Virus record (IMG/VR): IMGVR_UViG_3300007735_000636
Location: 1-33,343 of that record
Strand: one strand, 5' to 3'
Source of the DNA: a virus
Length of the DNA stretch: 33,343 nt
Shown here in pieces: positions 6,430-13,134 of the stretch. Under the pieces are notes generated by a model. It saw only the letters and a list, made by a program, of their open reading frames with translations, did no database searches and was not told the origin of the DNA. Within the stretch, counting starts at the first letter, position 1, and each line of letters starts with the position of its first letter. The position numbers and the translations under genes are program-made.

Positions 6430-6963
6430 ATGCAATACCTTGCGCACAGAGGCGGCCCGCAGTGGGTCAGCGATGGCGAACCGTCAGACCAGGCCATTGA
6501 CGCCGCGCTGTTGACTGAGATCGCCCGCCGCGTGGGCATGGATTGGTTTGAGGCCGACGCCCAAATCCAGAACCACGCACCCGACGAAACCGAAGCAGAA
6601 GCCGCGACCGATCAGGCGCGGGCTTACACTGACGATATGCTGGCCCACGCGCTGCTGCGCATGATGGCCGAACGCCAGGCTGAGATGGTGCGGTTTCAGG
6701 CGGCACGGCTCATGCACATGACCGCCCGCGATGTGATGGAGCCGGTCAAATCAGCGCCCCAGATCGACGATTTTGACGAAGCTGCTTGCGACCGCTGGCA
6801 TGACGGTTGGTTCTTGGGGTTTCGCGGCAGCGCCTGCCCGGTTGATCCAGACGCGGCTGAAGGCTGGCGCGATGGCGTTGAGGCGCGGAAGGTGCGCCCT
6901 GTCCTGATGGAGCGCCCAGAGGGGTATTACCACGGCGCGATTGAAACGGAGGGTCGGCCATGA
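6430..6963 (+). CDS. Hypothetical protein with Rmf/CrpP-like C-terminus
   Basis: A 177-residue protein, first gene of the rightward recombination operon, with GGGAGA upstream of the ATG. The N-terminal ~110 residues are acidic and helical and are not recognised. The C-terminal segment (residues ~117-150) reads CDRWHDGWFLGFRGSACPVD followed by a Trp-Arg-Asp-Gly step, matching the spaced-Gly/CP/W-x-x-G layout of the ribosome modulation factor/CrpP fold found in many phage proteins. That match is weak and by eye. Its stop overlaps the next ATG. It may have no recombination role and simply be the first immediate-early protein on this side. Confidence 0.6.
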   Translation: MQYLAHRGGPQWVSDGEPSDQAIDAALLTEIARRVGMDWFEADAQIQNHAPDETEAEAATDQARAYTDDMLAHALLRMMAERQAEMVRFQAARLMHMTARDVMEPVKSAPQIDDFDEAACDRWHDGWFLGFRGSACPVDPDAAEGWRDGVEARKVRPVLMERPEGYYHGAIETEGRP

Positions 6964-7163
6964 CCGGCACCCGCGCACGCCCGTGGCTGCCAGCCATCAA
7001 CCAGCACGAACGCGACAGCCGCGCCGCGCTGATCGACCGCCGCCCAGAGCCGGGGTTCTGGCTTACGCTGGGCGCTGCGATCCACAATTACCCGCGCACT
7101 TGGCGAGTGTTCGTCACTATCACCGCTGGCATCTTGCTGGCGCAGATTGGGGCAATGCTGTGA
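6960..7163 (+). CDS. Small membrane protein, 67 aa
   Basis: It has a hydrophilic, Arg-rich N-terminal 45 residues, then a single predicted transmembrane helix at the C-terminus (VFVTITAGILLAQIGAML), giving a likely tail-anchored, N-in topology by the positive-inside rule. ATG overlaps the preceding stop (ATGA), and its own stop overlaps the GTG start of the exonuclease. Function unknown; small membrane proteins in early operons are sometimes superinfection-exclusion factors, but nothing specific supports that here. Confidence 0.6.
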   Translation: MTGTRARPWLPAINQHERDSRAALIDRRPEPGFWLTLGAAIHNYPRTWRVFVTITAGILLAQIGAML

Positions 7164-7864
7164 GCGCGCCCGACCACATCACCTATCACGATGCGTTTGA
7201 TCAGGGCAGCGACCAGTGGTTGCAGGCCCGCTGCGGAGTGCTGACCGCCAGCAACATCAAACTGATCATCACGCCGACGCTGAAGATGGCCAACAACGAT
7301 AAGGAACGCGCGCATCTGTTTGAACTGATGGCGCAGCGCATCACGGGCCACGTTGAGCCGCTGTATGTGACGGACGACATGCTGCGCGGCCACAGCGACG
7401 AAATCTTGGCCCGCGCCAAATACGCCGACATGTTCGCGCCCGTCACTGAGTGCGGTTTCATCACGAACAACCGCCACGGTTTTACGCTGGGCTATTCGCC
7501 AGATGGGCTGGTGGCAGATCGCGGCCTGATTGAGATCAAGAGCCGCCGCCAAAAATATCAGATTGAGACGCTGACCACGCACTATCTGGCCGGCGACTGC
7601 CCGCCTGATTTCCTGCTGCAATGCCACACCGGGATGCTGGTGAGCGAACGGCAATGGCTCGACCTGATCAGCTATTCGGGCGGCCTGCCAATGGCGGTAA
7701 TCCGCGTCTGGCCAGACGAAAAGGTGCAGGCCGCAATCCTTGAGGCCGCTGCCGGGTTTGAGGCGCGTCTGTCTGCCCGCCTGGCTGAATATCACGATTT
7801 GCTGGCGACCGATCCGCGCCTGATCCCCACCGAACGCACTATTGAAGAGGAGATGGTAATTTGA
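7160..7864 (+). CDS. YqaJ/lambda-type recombination exonuclease
   Basis: A 234-residue YqaJ-family nuclease, the lambda Exo relative that degrades one strand of a DNA end to start single-strand-annealing recombination. An N-terminal WLQARCGVLTASNI segment (20-33) is the usual R-x-G-x-TAS motif. Catalytic residues are D115 in GYSPDGLV, E125 and K127 in LIEIKSR, and Q154 in LLQCHTGM. Start is GTG at 7160, overlapping the previous stop (GTGA); the longer ORF upstream in this frame runs across the previous two genes and is not used. The next gene is coupled by a TTGA overlap. Confidence 0.88.
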   Translation: MSAPDHITYHDAFDQGSDQWLQARCGVLTASNIKLIITPTLKMANNDKERAHLFELMAQRITGHVEPLYVTDDMLRGHSDEILARAKYADMFAPVTECGFITNNRHGFTLGYSPDGLVADRGLIEIKSRRQKYQIETLTTHYLAGDCPPDFLLQCHTGMLVSERQWLDLISYSGGLPMAVIRVWPDEKVQAAILEAAAGFEARLSARLAEYHDLLATDPRLIPTERTIEEEMVI

Positions 7865-8538
7865 ACGCCCCCCTAGATATGAGCAAGTTCATCGAAGCCC
7901 GCAGCGACCAGATCGGGGCAGATGATCTGATCGGCGGCCCGCGCACATTTACCGTGCGCGGCGTAACGGCCAACGAAGGCGAACAGCCGGTCAACGTCTG
8001 GTTGGAAGGCGAGGAGCGGGTGTTTCGCCCCTGCAAGACGATCCGCCGCGTCATGGTGGCGATGTGGGGCGCAGATGCCAACCAGTATGTTGGTCGCTCA
8101 ATGACGTTGTTCCGCGATGCCGAAGTGCAATTCGGCGGAATGAAGGTCGGCGGCCTTCGCATTAGCCATATGTCTCACATCGACGGCGCGCGTGATGTGG
8201 TTGTCATGAAGGCTAAGGGCAAAAAGGCCGGCATGAAAATCCTGCCGCTGGCAACGAACACCCGCCCGCCTGCGCTGCCTGTCACGCCTGCCCCAAGTGC
8301 TGCCGATCCAGTGGTGGCGCAAAAGGTGGAACTGCCAGCAACGGCCCAAGATTGGATCGCTGAGACGATGCGCCAAGTCGCCGCCTGCAAGACGATCACC
8401 GACCTGGCTGAACTGCAAGCCGGCAAGGCGAAGGGGTTGGGCCGGCTTGAAGCGTTCCCCAAGGCTCATGCCGATGTGGTGGCGCTGTTCAATGATCGGC
8501 GCGCGGCAATTGAGACGGCGGAATCACCGCCGCACTGA
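7861..8538 (+). CDS. Probable recombination partner of the YqaJ nuclease
   Basis: A 225-residue protein directly coupled to the exonuclease. TTG at 7861 overlaps its stop (TTGA) and has GAGGAG 8 nt upstream, so I prefer it over ATG at 7879. Residues ~25-115 form a beta-rich region (FTVRGVTANEG, VNVWLEGEERVFRP, GRSMTLFRDAEVQFGGMKVG) compatible with an OB-type fold; a Pro/Ala linker and a helical C-terminal ~70 residues follow. The position is where phages usually encode the annealing or single-strand-binding partner. It does not look like RecT, Erf or Bet, so the role is inferred from context alone. Confidence 0.6.
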   Translation: MNAPLDMSKFIEARSDQIGADDLIGGPRTFTVRGVTANEGEQPVNVWLEGEERVFRPCKTIRRVMVAMWGADANQYVGRSMTLFRDAEVQFGGMKVGGLRISHMSHIDGARDVVVMKAKGKKAGMKILPLATNTRPPALPVTPAPSAADPVVAQKVELPATAQDWIAETMRQVAACKTITDLAELQAGKAKGLGRLEAFPKAHADVVALFNDRRAAIETAESPPH

Positions 8539-8613
8539 ACTGCAAAAGTTTACCCTCGCGCTGCGCCGCATTGCCCCGCATCGCAACGTCCTTTAACCGT
8601 CACTGAGGATCGC

Positions 8614-8934
8614 ATGACCCGCCCCTACACCCCCGCTACCCTGGCCGAACACTGGGAGTGCAGCGAGACGACAGTTCGCGCCCTTATTAAGAGCGGGCGG
8701 TTGCGCGCTTTCAAATTGGCCGGCAAGTTGTATCGCATTCGTCCCGAAGAAGTGGAGCGGTTCGAGTGTCAGAATTCAGACTGGTCAAGCACCGAGACAA
8801 CTGGAGCCTCGCCTACACCGATGGCGAACGAGGCCGTGTTCGTGTCGCGCTTGGGACGGATGACCGGGGCCTCGCAGAGGCCCGCGCTCGTTCAATCTGG
8901 CACGCACGAAACGCCGCGCCCAGCGAACGGGTAG
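8614..8934 (+). CDS. Excisionase-like HTH protein
   Basis: Residues 5-50 form a MerR/HTH_17-type winged helix: TPATLAEHWECSETTVRALI then SGRLRAFKLAGKLYRIRPEE, as in phage and plasmid excisionases, which bend attachment-site DNA and steer the integrase toward excision. ATG at 8614 has GAGG upstream. The frame continues for another 56 residues through the start of the integrase gene (169-nt overlap), giving a low-complexity Ser/Thr/Pro-rich tail that is probably not folded. Placement directly before the integrase supports the excisionase call. Confidence 0.75.
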   Translation: MTRPYTPATLAEHWECSETTVRALIKSGRLRAFKLAGKLYRIRPEEVERFECQNSDWSSTETTGASPTPMANEAVFVSRLGRMTGASQRPALVQSGTHETPRPANG

Positions 8935-9737
8935 CCGATCTGTGGCCAGCCTACGTCCGCGACCGGCTGACAGAGGTGGCCCGCACAGACCGCTTCACGT
9001 CGATCTGGGCGGCGTTGCAGCCGCACTTTGGCCACCGCCTGGGCAAAGCCATCACGCCCGACGATTGCCGTGCGTACGCCGCTGTCAGAAAGCGCGCCGG
9101 CAAGCGCCCCTCAACCATCAAGACCGAACTGGAATTACTGCGGGCGTGCCTGCGCTTTCACTTTGGCCAAGCCGCGCCGAAGCTGTGGACGCCGCCCGCC
9201 AGCCCGCCCCGCGACCGATGGCTAACACCAGATCAGGTGAACGCCCTGCTTGCCGCAACCGACGCGCCCCATGCGCAGTTGTTCATCGTGCTGGCGGTAA
9301 CGACCGGAGCGCGTATGTCGGCCATCCTCGACCTGACATGGGATCGCGTGGACATGGCAACCGGCACGATAGATTTTCGCCCGGCAGGCCGCCACCAAAC
9401 CAATAAACGCCGGGTGGTCGTTCCCATGAACAGCCGCGCCCGCGCTGCGCTGGAGGAAGCATACGAAGCCCGGCTAACAGATCACGTCATCGAATACGCC
9501 GGGCAGCCGGTGGCCAACATCAAGAAGGCTATCGCCAACGCCGCCCGCCGATCTGCCATCGAGTGCAGCCCGCATGTGTTCAGACACACGGCAGGCGTTT
9601 GGATGGCTCAAAAAAATGTGCCGATGCAGCTAATCGCGCAATTCCTGGGCCACACCAGCAGCCGGGTGACGGAACATACATACGCCCGCTACAGCCCGTC
9701 TTTCATGGTTCCAGCGTCCAATGCGCTAGAGTTTTAA
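8766..9737 (+). CDS. int: Tyrosine-recombinase integrase
   Basis: A 323-residue phage integrase. An N-terminal strand-rich arm-binding region (NWSLAYTDGERGRVRVALGT) and a core-binding region (~55-140) precede the catalytic domain with all active-site residues: R183 in TTGARMSAIL, K214 in the beta hairpin, H270 and R273 in HVFRHT, H296 in LGHTSSR, and the nucleophile Y306 in HTYARYS. Start is GTG at 8766 with GGAG 8 nt before it, inside the excisionase gene. The attP core with a tRNA-Val 3' end lies 65 bp past the stop, so the enzyme and its target are adjacent, as usual. Confidence 0.93.
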   Translation: MSEFRLVKHRDNWSLAYTDGERGRVRVALGTDDRGLAEARARSIWHARNAAPSERVADLWPAYVRDRLTEVARTDRFTSIWAALQPHFGHRLGKAITPDDCRAYAAVRKRAGKRPSTIKTELELLRACLRFHFGQAAPKLWTPPASPPRDRWLTPDQVNALLAATDAPHAQLFIVLAVTTGARMSAILDLTWDRVDMATGTIDFRPAGRHQTNKRRVVVPMNSRARAALEEAYEARLTDHVIEYAGQPVANIKKAIANAARRSAIECSPHVFRHTAGVWMAQKNVPMQLIAQFLGHTSSRVTEHTYARYSPSFMVPASNALEF

Positions 9738-9745
9738 GCGGGTTT

Positions 9746-9761
9746 TGGTTCATTGGAACCA
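9746..9761. repeat. Palindrome left of the att core
   Basis: TGGTTCATTGGAACCA, just after the integrase stop. A near copy lies on the other side of the att core (9944-9960). Flanking GCGGG/CCCGC extends it into a longer hairpin (9740-9765) without a T-run. Possible integrase-arm or accessory-protein site, or a weak terminator for the int mRNA. Confidence 0.5.
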
Positions 9762-9802
9762 CCCGCCCCTCTCGGCAGAATCGGCTAAGTCATTGGCGGC
9801 GT

Positions 9803-9849
9803 TGGTGGGCGCTGAGGGTTTCGAACCCCCGACCCTCTCGGTGTAAACG
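9803..9849 (-). other. attP: attP core: 3' end of a tRNA-Val(UAC) gene
   Basis: On the minus strand this reads as the 3' half of a tRNA: anticodon loop TTTACAC (anticodon UAC) and the 3' anticodon stem CGAGA, then T-arm GGGGG-TTCGAAA-CCCTC, acceptor strand AGCGCCC, discriminator A and CCA (CCA at 9803-9805). No matching 5' half is present: upstream is GACGCCC rather than a D-arm and the TCTCG stem. It is therefore a tRNA remnant that would restore the host gene after integration, not a functional tRNA. Phage genes flank it on both sides, so it is attP, not attL or attR. Confidence 0.8.
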
Positions 9850-9867
9850 GGCGTCCCTGCGCCGCGC

Positions 9868-9930
9868 ACCGTGGAGAAAAGCCGATTTACCGTGGACGAT
9901 TCTCGCAAAAAACGCCGGATGCACCGTGGA
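9868..9930 (+). repeat. Direct repeats ACCGTGGA beside attP
   Basis: ACCGTGGA occurs at 9868-9875, 9889-9896 and 9923-9930, with spacings of 21 and 34 bp, all on one side of the att core. This layout matches arm-type binding sites for the integrase N-terminal domain. The region 9738-9980 carries no gene. Confidence 0.55.
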
Positions 9931-9943
9931 AGCCCGCGCGGGG

Positions 9944-9960
9944 TGGTTCATATTGAACCA
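9944..9960. repeat. Palindrome right of the att core
   Basis: TGGTTCATATTGAACCA, a near copy of the palindrome at 9746-9761. It is also 20 bp past the last late gene (Rz1-like) and may serve as a structured end for the late mRNA, although no T-run follows on either strand. Confidence 0.5.
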
Positions 9961-9980
9961 GTGGAGCCTCTCGGAAAATT

Positions 9981-10226
9981 TCACGGCTTAGGCCACGCTG
10001 ACAAAAGAGTAGCCCGCTTTGCCTCGCACGCCGCGATAGCTGCCCCCCGATCAATCAGCGCCGCCTCCACATCGGCAGCCGATCCGCCTAGCAGCGGCGG
10101 GATGGCGCAGGGCTGTAAAGCCTCACTGGGAGGTGACGGCACCCGCAACGGCGGTGTCACTGTCCGCGATGGCCCGCAGCCGATCAGCAGACAGGCAAGC
10201 AACATTGGCAGCAGGATTCTGAACAT
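9981..10226 (-). CDS. Rz1-like outer-membrane spanin lipoprotein
   Basis: An 81-residue lipoprotein. The signal sequence MFRILLPMLLACLLIGCGPS has the lipobox LIGC with the acylated Cys at residue 17, followed by a Pro-rich stretch (PPLRVPSPPSEALQPCAIPP) and a short helical tail, as in Rz1 proteins. Its start lies inside the Rz-like gene in another frame (104-nt overlap), the hallmark of Rz/Rz1 pairs. The outer-membrane spanin joins the inner-membrane spanin across the periplasm to fuse the membranes at the last step of lysis. AAGGA precedes the ATG. It is the last late gene. Confidence 0.85.
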   Translation of the reverse strand: MFRILLPMLLACLLIGCGPSRTVTPPLRVPSPPSEALQPCAIPPLLGGSAADVEAALIDRGAAIAACEAKRATLLSAWPKP

Positions 10227-10491
10227 AAAATGTCCTTGTGTTCAGTTTCTGAACATTGGCCAAACGGTCAATCGCAGCCGCCTGCTCAGACAGCGCAACA
10301 CCAGCAGCATCGACCTGGGCTTGCATGGCCGCGCTTTTGGCCTGTGCGGCTCCTACAGCGGCGATCTCACGCGCCTGCCACTTTGCCCGCTCTGCCTGCG
10401 TGCCGTTGCTGTAGGCCCAAAAATACGCCCCCACCGCCAGCAATACGCCAGCGGCGTATGGTGCAAGCCGGATTGCCCACAGCGGTATCAT
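10123..10491 (-). CDS. Rz-like inner-membrane spanin
   Basis: A 122-residue protein with one N-terminal transmembrane helix (LAPYAAGVLLAVGAYFWAYS, residues 9-28), then a long periplasmic helical/coiled-coil region (residues ~30-85) rich in Ala, Glu and Gln, and a C-terminal tail. This is the i-spanin layout. The Rz1-like lipoprotein gene begins within it in a different frame. ATG at 10491 overlaps the previous stop by 4 nt and is preceded by AGGAA. Confidence 0.82.
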   Translation of the reverse strand: MIPLWAIRLAPYAAGVLLAVGAYFWAYSNGTQAERAKWQAREIAAVGAAQAKSAAMQAQVDAAGVALSEQAAAIDRLANVQKLNTRTFYVQNPAANVACLSADRLRAIADSDTAVAGAVTSQ

Positions 10492-10625
10492 GGTGTATTC
10501 CTGAAATGCATCGTCACCGTTGGTTGTGGCGCTGTGCCGTTCGCCGTCTCATTTGGCGGAGCCTTGCAAGCCGAACGGATCGTGCTGCCGGCGTTTGGAT
10601 TGGGCGTTCCCGGTCGCGCCGGCAT
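10488..10625 (-). CDS. Small lysis-cassette protein, 45 aa
   Basis: A short hydrophilic protein rich in Pro, Asn and Thr (MPARPGTPNPNAGSTIRSAC) lying exactly between the holin-like and Rz-like genes. Its ATG overlaps the holin stop (TGATG) and its stop overlaps the Rz start (ATGA); this close tiling is the evidence that it is translated. The frame is open back to 10763, but that part runs antisense-free through the holin in another frame and is rejected. Function unknown. Confidence 0.5.
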   Translation of the reverse strand: MPARPGTPNPNAGSTIRSACKAPPNETANGTAPQPTVTMHFRNTP

Positions 10626-10804
10626 CACTCGCCCTTCGTCGTCGGCGCTGCCATCATGCCAGCACCCAGCACGCCAAAGATCACCGCGTCTTTGACATCG
10701 GCATAGCTGAAACCTAGCGGCCCCGATGCGAACGCTGCCACTAGCACGATTGCACCGGCCCATGTGCTGCGCTCACTCAGTCGCGCGCGAATGTATTTGA
10801 TCAT
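10625..10804 (-). CDS. Holin-like two-TM protein, 59 aa
   Basis: It begins MIKYIRARLSERSTWAGAIV: a basic N-terminus, then a hydrophobic helix (~residues 15-32), a short loop (SYADVKDA) and a second hydrophobic helix (~40-53, VIFGVLGAGMMAAP), ending in TTKGE. The size, two membrane segments and charged ends fit a class II holin, which forms the membrane lesion that releases or activates the endolysin. Its ATG overlaps the endolysin stop (TGATG). No specific holin family is recognised by name. Confidence 0.75.
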   Translation of the reverse strand: MIKYIRARLSERSTWAGAIVLVAAFASGPLGFSYADVKDAVIFGVLGAGMMAAPTTKGE

Positions 10805-11307
10805 CAGCCTTCTCCCGTTGTGTCAGCAGCGGCAGAACCAGCCCACGGTGCAGGCGATGACCGCGCAACACCCTTGGGCCAGCGCAGATCAAGCAGTCGC
10901 GCACGCGGAAAACGGCGCACGTTGACCGCATCGCCTTGGTTGCCGCCCAAAATGTTCAGCGATCCGTCAGTGTTGACGCTTTCAACGAAACCGACATGCC
11001 CGCCGCCGTCTCGGCCAAACACGGCGACACAGCCCAGCGGTGGACGCGTAGCAGTCGTGCCGACGCTATCACCCCAAGACGCCCACGCCTTCGCACGGAT
11101 GGCAATGGGTGGCGGTTTCAGGCCAGCTTGGGTGATGCAATGGGCTGCGAACAGACCGCACCAAGGCACCCCATCGTTGCCGTATGCGATGCCCAGCACC
11201 TTAGCGCCAAGACGGTTGCCCCACGCCATGATCACCGGATTGCTGGCACCGCCTGGTACCTCGCGCAGCCCGATGTGGCGGCGCGCTTCGTCAAGCCATT
11301 TGAGCAT
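10804..11307 (-). CDS. Endolysin, TIGR02594/CHAP-like
   Basis: A 167-residue cell-wall hydrolase of the TIGR02594 family (NlpC/P60-CHAP superfamily). Visible features are the N-terminal LDEARRHIGLREVPG helix, the catalytic Cys50 in VPWCGLFAAHC, His104 in GGHVGFVES and the polar residue N123 in GGNQGDAVNV. It should cut the peptide part of peptidoglycan. There is no signal peptide or SAR helix, so it depends on the adjacent holin. The ATG at 11307 has a perfect GGAGG 4 nt upstream. The Ala/Ser-rich C-terminal ~20 residues look disordered. Confidence 0.88.
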   Translation of the reverse strand: MLKWLDEARRHIGLREVPGGASNPVIMAWGNRLGAKVLGIAYGNDGVPWCGLFAAHCITQAGLKPPPIAIRAKAWASWGDSVGTTATRPPLGCVAVFGRDGGGHVGFVESVNTDGSLNILGGNQGDAVNVRRFPRARLLDLRWPKGVARSSPAPWAGSAAADTTGEG

Positions 11308-11360
11308 GTGGCCTCCTGTGATTTAATTTTGCGCTTTATTTCGCAAGGCTGGCGGCCAAA

Positions 11361-11534
11361 TCAGCCGGGCTGATCGGCCCCCGTTGCCCGCCTGATGGCG
11401 TCTTGAAACTCTTGCTGGCGGCGCTTGATGATGCCGGCAAACTGGCGCTCAACCTCGGCCACAGCGCGCGTGATGGCGGCATCGCGGGCTTCATAGGCTT
11501 CGTGCAGCGCGTCCAAGGCGTCGAGGGTGTTCAT
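11361..11534 (-). CDS. Small coiled-coil protein, 57 aa
   Basis: Almost entirely helical: MNTLDALDALHEAYEARDAA followed by an amphipathic helix with QFAGIIKRRQQEFQDAIRRA. It overlaps the phosphoesterase stop by 4 nt (ATGA), which sets the start at 11534; the longer frame upstream lies inside that gene. Function unknown. Position just before the endolysin makes it a member of the late operon, possibly a lysis or virion accessory protein. Confidence 0.5.
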   Translation of the reverse strand: MNTLDALDALHEAYEARDAAITRAVAEVERQFAGIIKRRQQEFQDAIRRATGADQPG

Positions 11535-12703
11535 GCTGCCTCCAGCATTTCGGGCCGCACGGTGTTGCGCGCGACTTCGCCAAACTGTGCGTGGTAGGTG
11601 ATGCCAATGGCCGCCCGCTCTGCATGGTAGCCGCCCCGTGCGCTGTAGGCGTCCTTTGCCGATAGCGTTGGGTGTTGCTCCACAATCGCGCCGCCATCTT
11701 CCTTCAATCGGCGGTGATGCAAATGCCCGGTGTGCAGATAGACCTTGCTGCACCGCCCCCACATGGCCCGAAATTGCGCGGCAAATATGCTTGTCAGGCC
11801 ATCCATCTTGGAAAGGTGCGTATGGTGCCAGCCCAGCATGATCGAGCCAAACTCAAAGGCGTAATAGGGCAGTTCGCTGTCGATCACCTCAACGCGCGGC
11901 TCATGTTCGTAGAGCGCCTTGAACATGTGCCGCAGCCATACCGACGATGCCAGATCGTGGTTGCCCTCGGCCATCAAGACGATGACGCGGCGATGCTTGA
12001 GCAAGGCACGGTCAACCAGCCCACGCAGCGCCTTGATGGTGGCACTCACCATCTTGGAAAATCGCCCGTCTGCATCAAGCGGGTGGCCGCTGGTAGGCGT
12101 GGCAGCAACCAGCCCATCGTAATGCAGGAAGTCGCCAAGCTGGGCGATCACGCATGTATCGGCGGCAGGCGCACCGGCAACCATCGCCGCAAACGCACCG
12201 TCAAGAACACGCGAGGCAATGCCGATGTCCCAATCAGCGCCGCCCTCTTTGTGCCAGGCCAGCATCCCCATGTGATAATCGGTGAAGGTGTAGACGTTGC
12301 ACAGCAAGGCAGACGTGACACTCGGCGGTGCAACAGGATCGGCGCGCGGCAAGGATGATGCCATCGCCTCAAACGCGGCGCGGATAGCCTCATCACGGCG
12401 CTCTTGGTCAAGGCTTGTCTTGACCCACTGCCCGCGTTGGTTGCCGTCCGCGTCAAAATAGGTGGAGACGCCCTTGACGACATAGGCACCGCCGCCGTCA
12501 CGTTCCGGCGAGGCAGGGATGCCGCCTGTATAGTCGCCCGTGCGGCGCTGATGGCGCTTGCAAGCCTGCTGCACTGCCGACCGGCTCACGTTCAACTCGG
12601 CGGCGGCTTTGTTCATGCTGCCTAGCTGTTCAGCGAGATCAGCAATCGCGGCATCCTGCGCCGGGTCAATCTCCGTTGCATTGCGCGCCAGCGTGATGCT
12701 CAC
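11531..12703 (-). CDS. Calcineurin-like metallophosphoesterase with N-terminal HTH
   Basis: A 390-residue protein. Residues ~30-52 (MNKAAAELNVSRSAVQQACK) form a helix-turn-helix. Residues ~135-365 carry the metallophosphoesterase signature: D142-x-H144 in TDYHMGM, GD (190-191), GNHD (247-250), H293-H294 in GWHHTHL and GHLH (326-329). It should be a two-metal phosphodiesterase or nuclease. Similar HTH-phosphoesterase proteins occur in alphaproteobacterial phages, with roles unknown to me. It is encoded late, between the tail-tip and lysis genes, an unusual place for a DNA or nucleotide enzyme. The start overlaps the upstream stop (ATGA). Confidence 0.85.
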   Translation of the reverse strand: MSITLARNATEIDPAQDAAIADLAEQLGSMNKAAAELNVSRSAVQQACKRHQRRTGDYTGGIPASPERDGGGAYVVKGVSTYFDADGNQRGQWVKTSLDQERRDEAIRAAFEAMASSLPRADPVAPPSVTSALLCNVYTFTDYHMGMLAWHKEGGADWDIGIASRVLDGAFAAMVAGAPAADTCVIAQLGDFLHYDGLVAATPTSGHPLDADGRFSKMVSATIKALRGLVDRALLKHRRVIVLMAEGNHDLASSVWLRHMFKALYEHEPRVEVIDSELPYYAFEFGSIMLGWHHTHLSKMDGLTSIFAAQFRAMWGRCSKVYLHTGHLHHRRLKEDGGAIVEQHPTLSAKDAYSARGGYHAERAAIGITYHAQFGEVARNTVRPEMLEAA

Positions 12704-12906
12704 TTAGGCGCACCCCACAGGAACGCCGCAATCCCCGCGATGGCCGCCAGCACACCGACTAGCCATTTCAGCACAACGCCGCCAACCTTAGCTGCCTGAT
12801 AGACCTCGCTGACCGGCGTGATCTTGGCGTCAAGCGCGTCTAGTCGCTCTTCAAGGCGCGCAATTGAGACTGCCAAATCGGCATGGCTGGGCTGGTTTGG
12901 CTGCAT
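12700..12906 (-). CDS. Coiled-coil plus single-TM protein, 68 aa
   Basis: The N-terminal ~45 residues form a helix with heptad character (LAVSIARLEERLDALDAKIT), followed by a C-terminal transmembrane helix (VLKWLVGVLAAIAGIAAFLW). This is the layout of XhlA-type or antiholin-like phage proteins that associate with lysis cassettes. AGGAGC precedes the ATG at 12906. It could modulate the holin encoded 2 kb downstream. Confidence 0.65.
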   Translation of the reverse strand: MQPNQPSHADLAVSIARLEERLDALDAKITPVSEVYQAAKVGGVVLKWLVGVLAAIAGIAAFLWGAPK

Positions 12907-12993
12907 GGGTTGCTCCTGATCTTACAACGCAGCCTGCCAGCCGTGATCCTCGCCGGCAGACGATACGCAAACGCAACGAGTGGTGGTGGGTGT

Positions 12994-13131
12994 TTAGTCG
13001 GTTGTGCTGGGCGGATTGCACGGCCTGACGGTGCAGTCTGTTGGCGTGTTGGCCTGCAAATCTTCCAGGTTGCTCACGAAAATTGTTTTTAAAACGCTTC
13101 CAGAAGCGTCAACGACTTCATACCAGCCCAT
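12994..13131 (-). CDS. Small hypothetical protein after the tail-tip gene, 45 aa
   Basis: Short protein beginning MGWYEVVDASGSVLKTIFVS, ending in a Cys/Pro/Thr-rich tail (CTVRPCNPPSTTD). The ATG at 13131 lies 3 nt after the J-like gene's stop, with AAGGTGA upstream in the end of that gene. Small proteins just after a tail-tip gene are common in phages, sometimes as fibre-assembly factors, but no family is recognised. The next 87 bp (12907-12993) hold no feature apart from the ribosome site of the following gene. Confidence 0.5.
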   Translation of the reverse strand: MGWYEVVDASGSVLKTIFVSNLEDLQANTPTDCTVRPCNPPSTTD

Positions 13132-13134
13132 GAA

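Noticed and set aside
9790-9984. Possible small minus-strand gene of 64 codons, or a complete tRNA gene, in the attP region
   Set aside because: The ORF runs through the tRNA-derived core and has no ribosome site; the tRNA lacks its 5' half, so only the 3' remnant is annotated.
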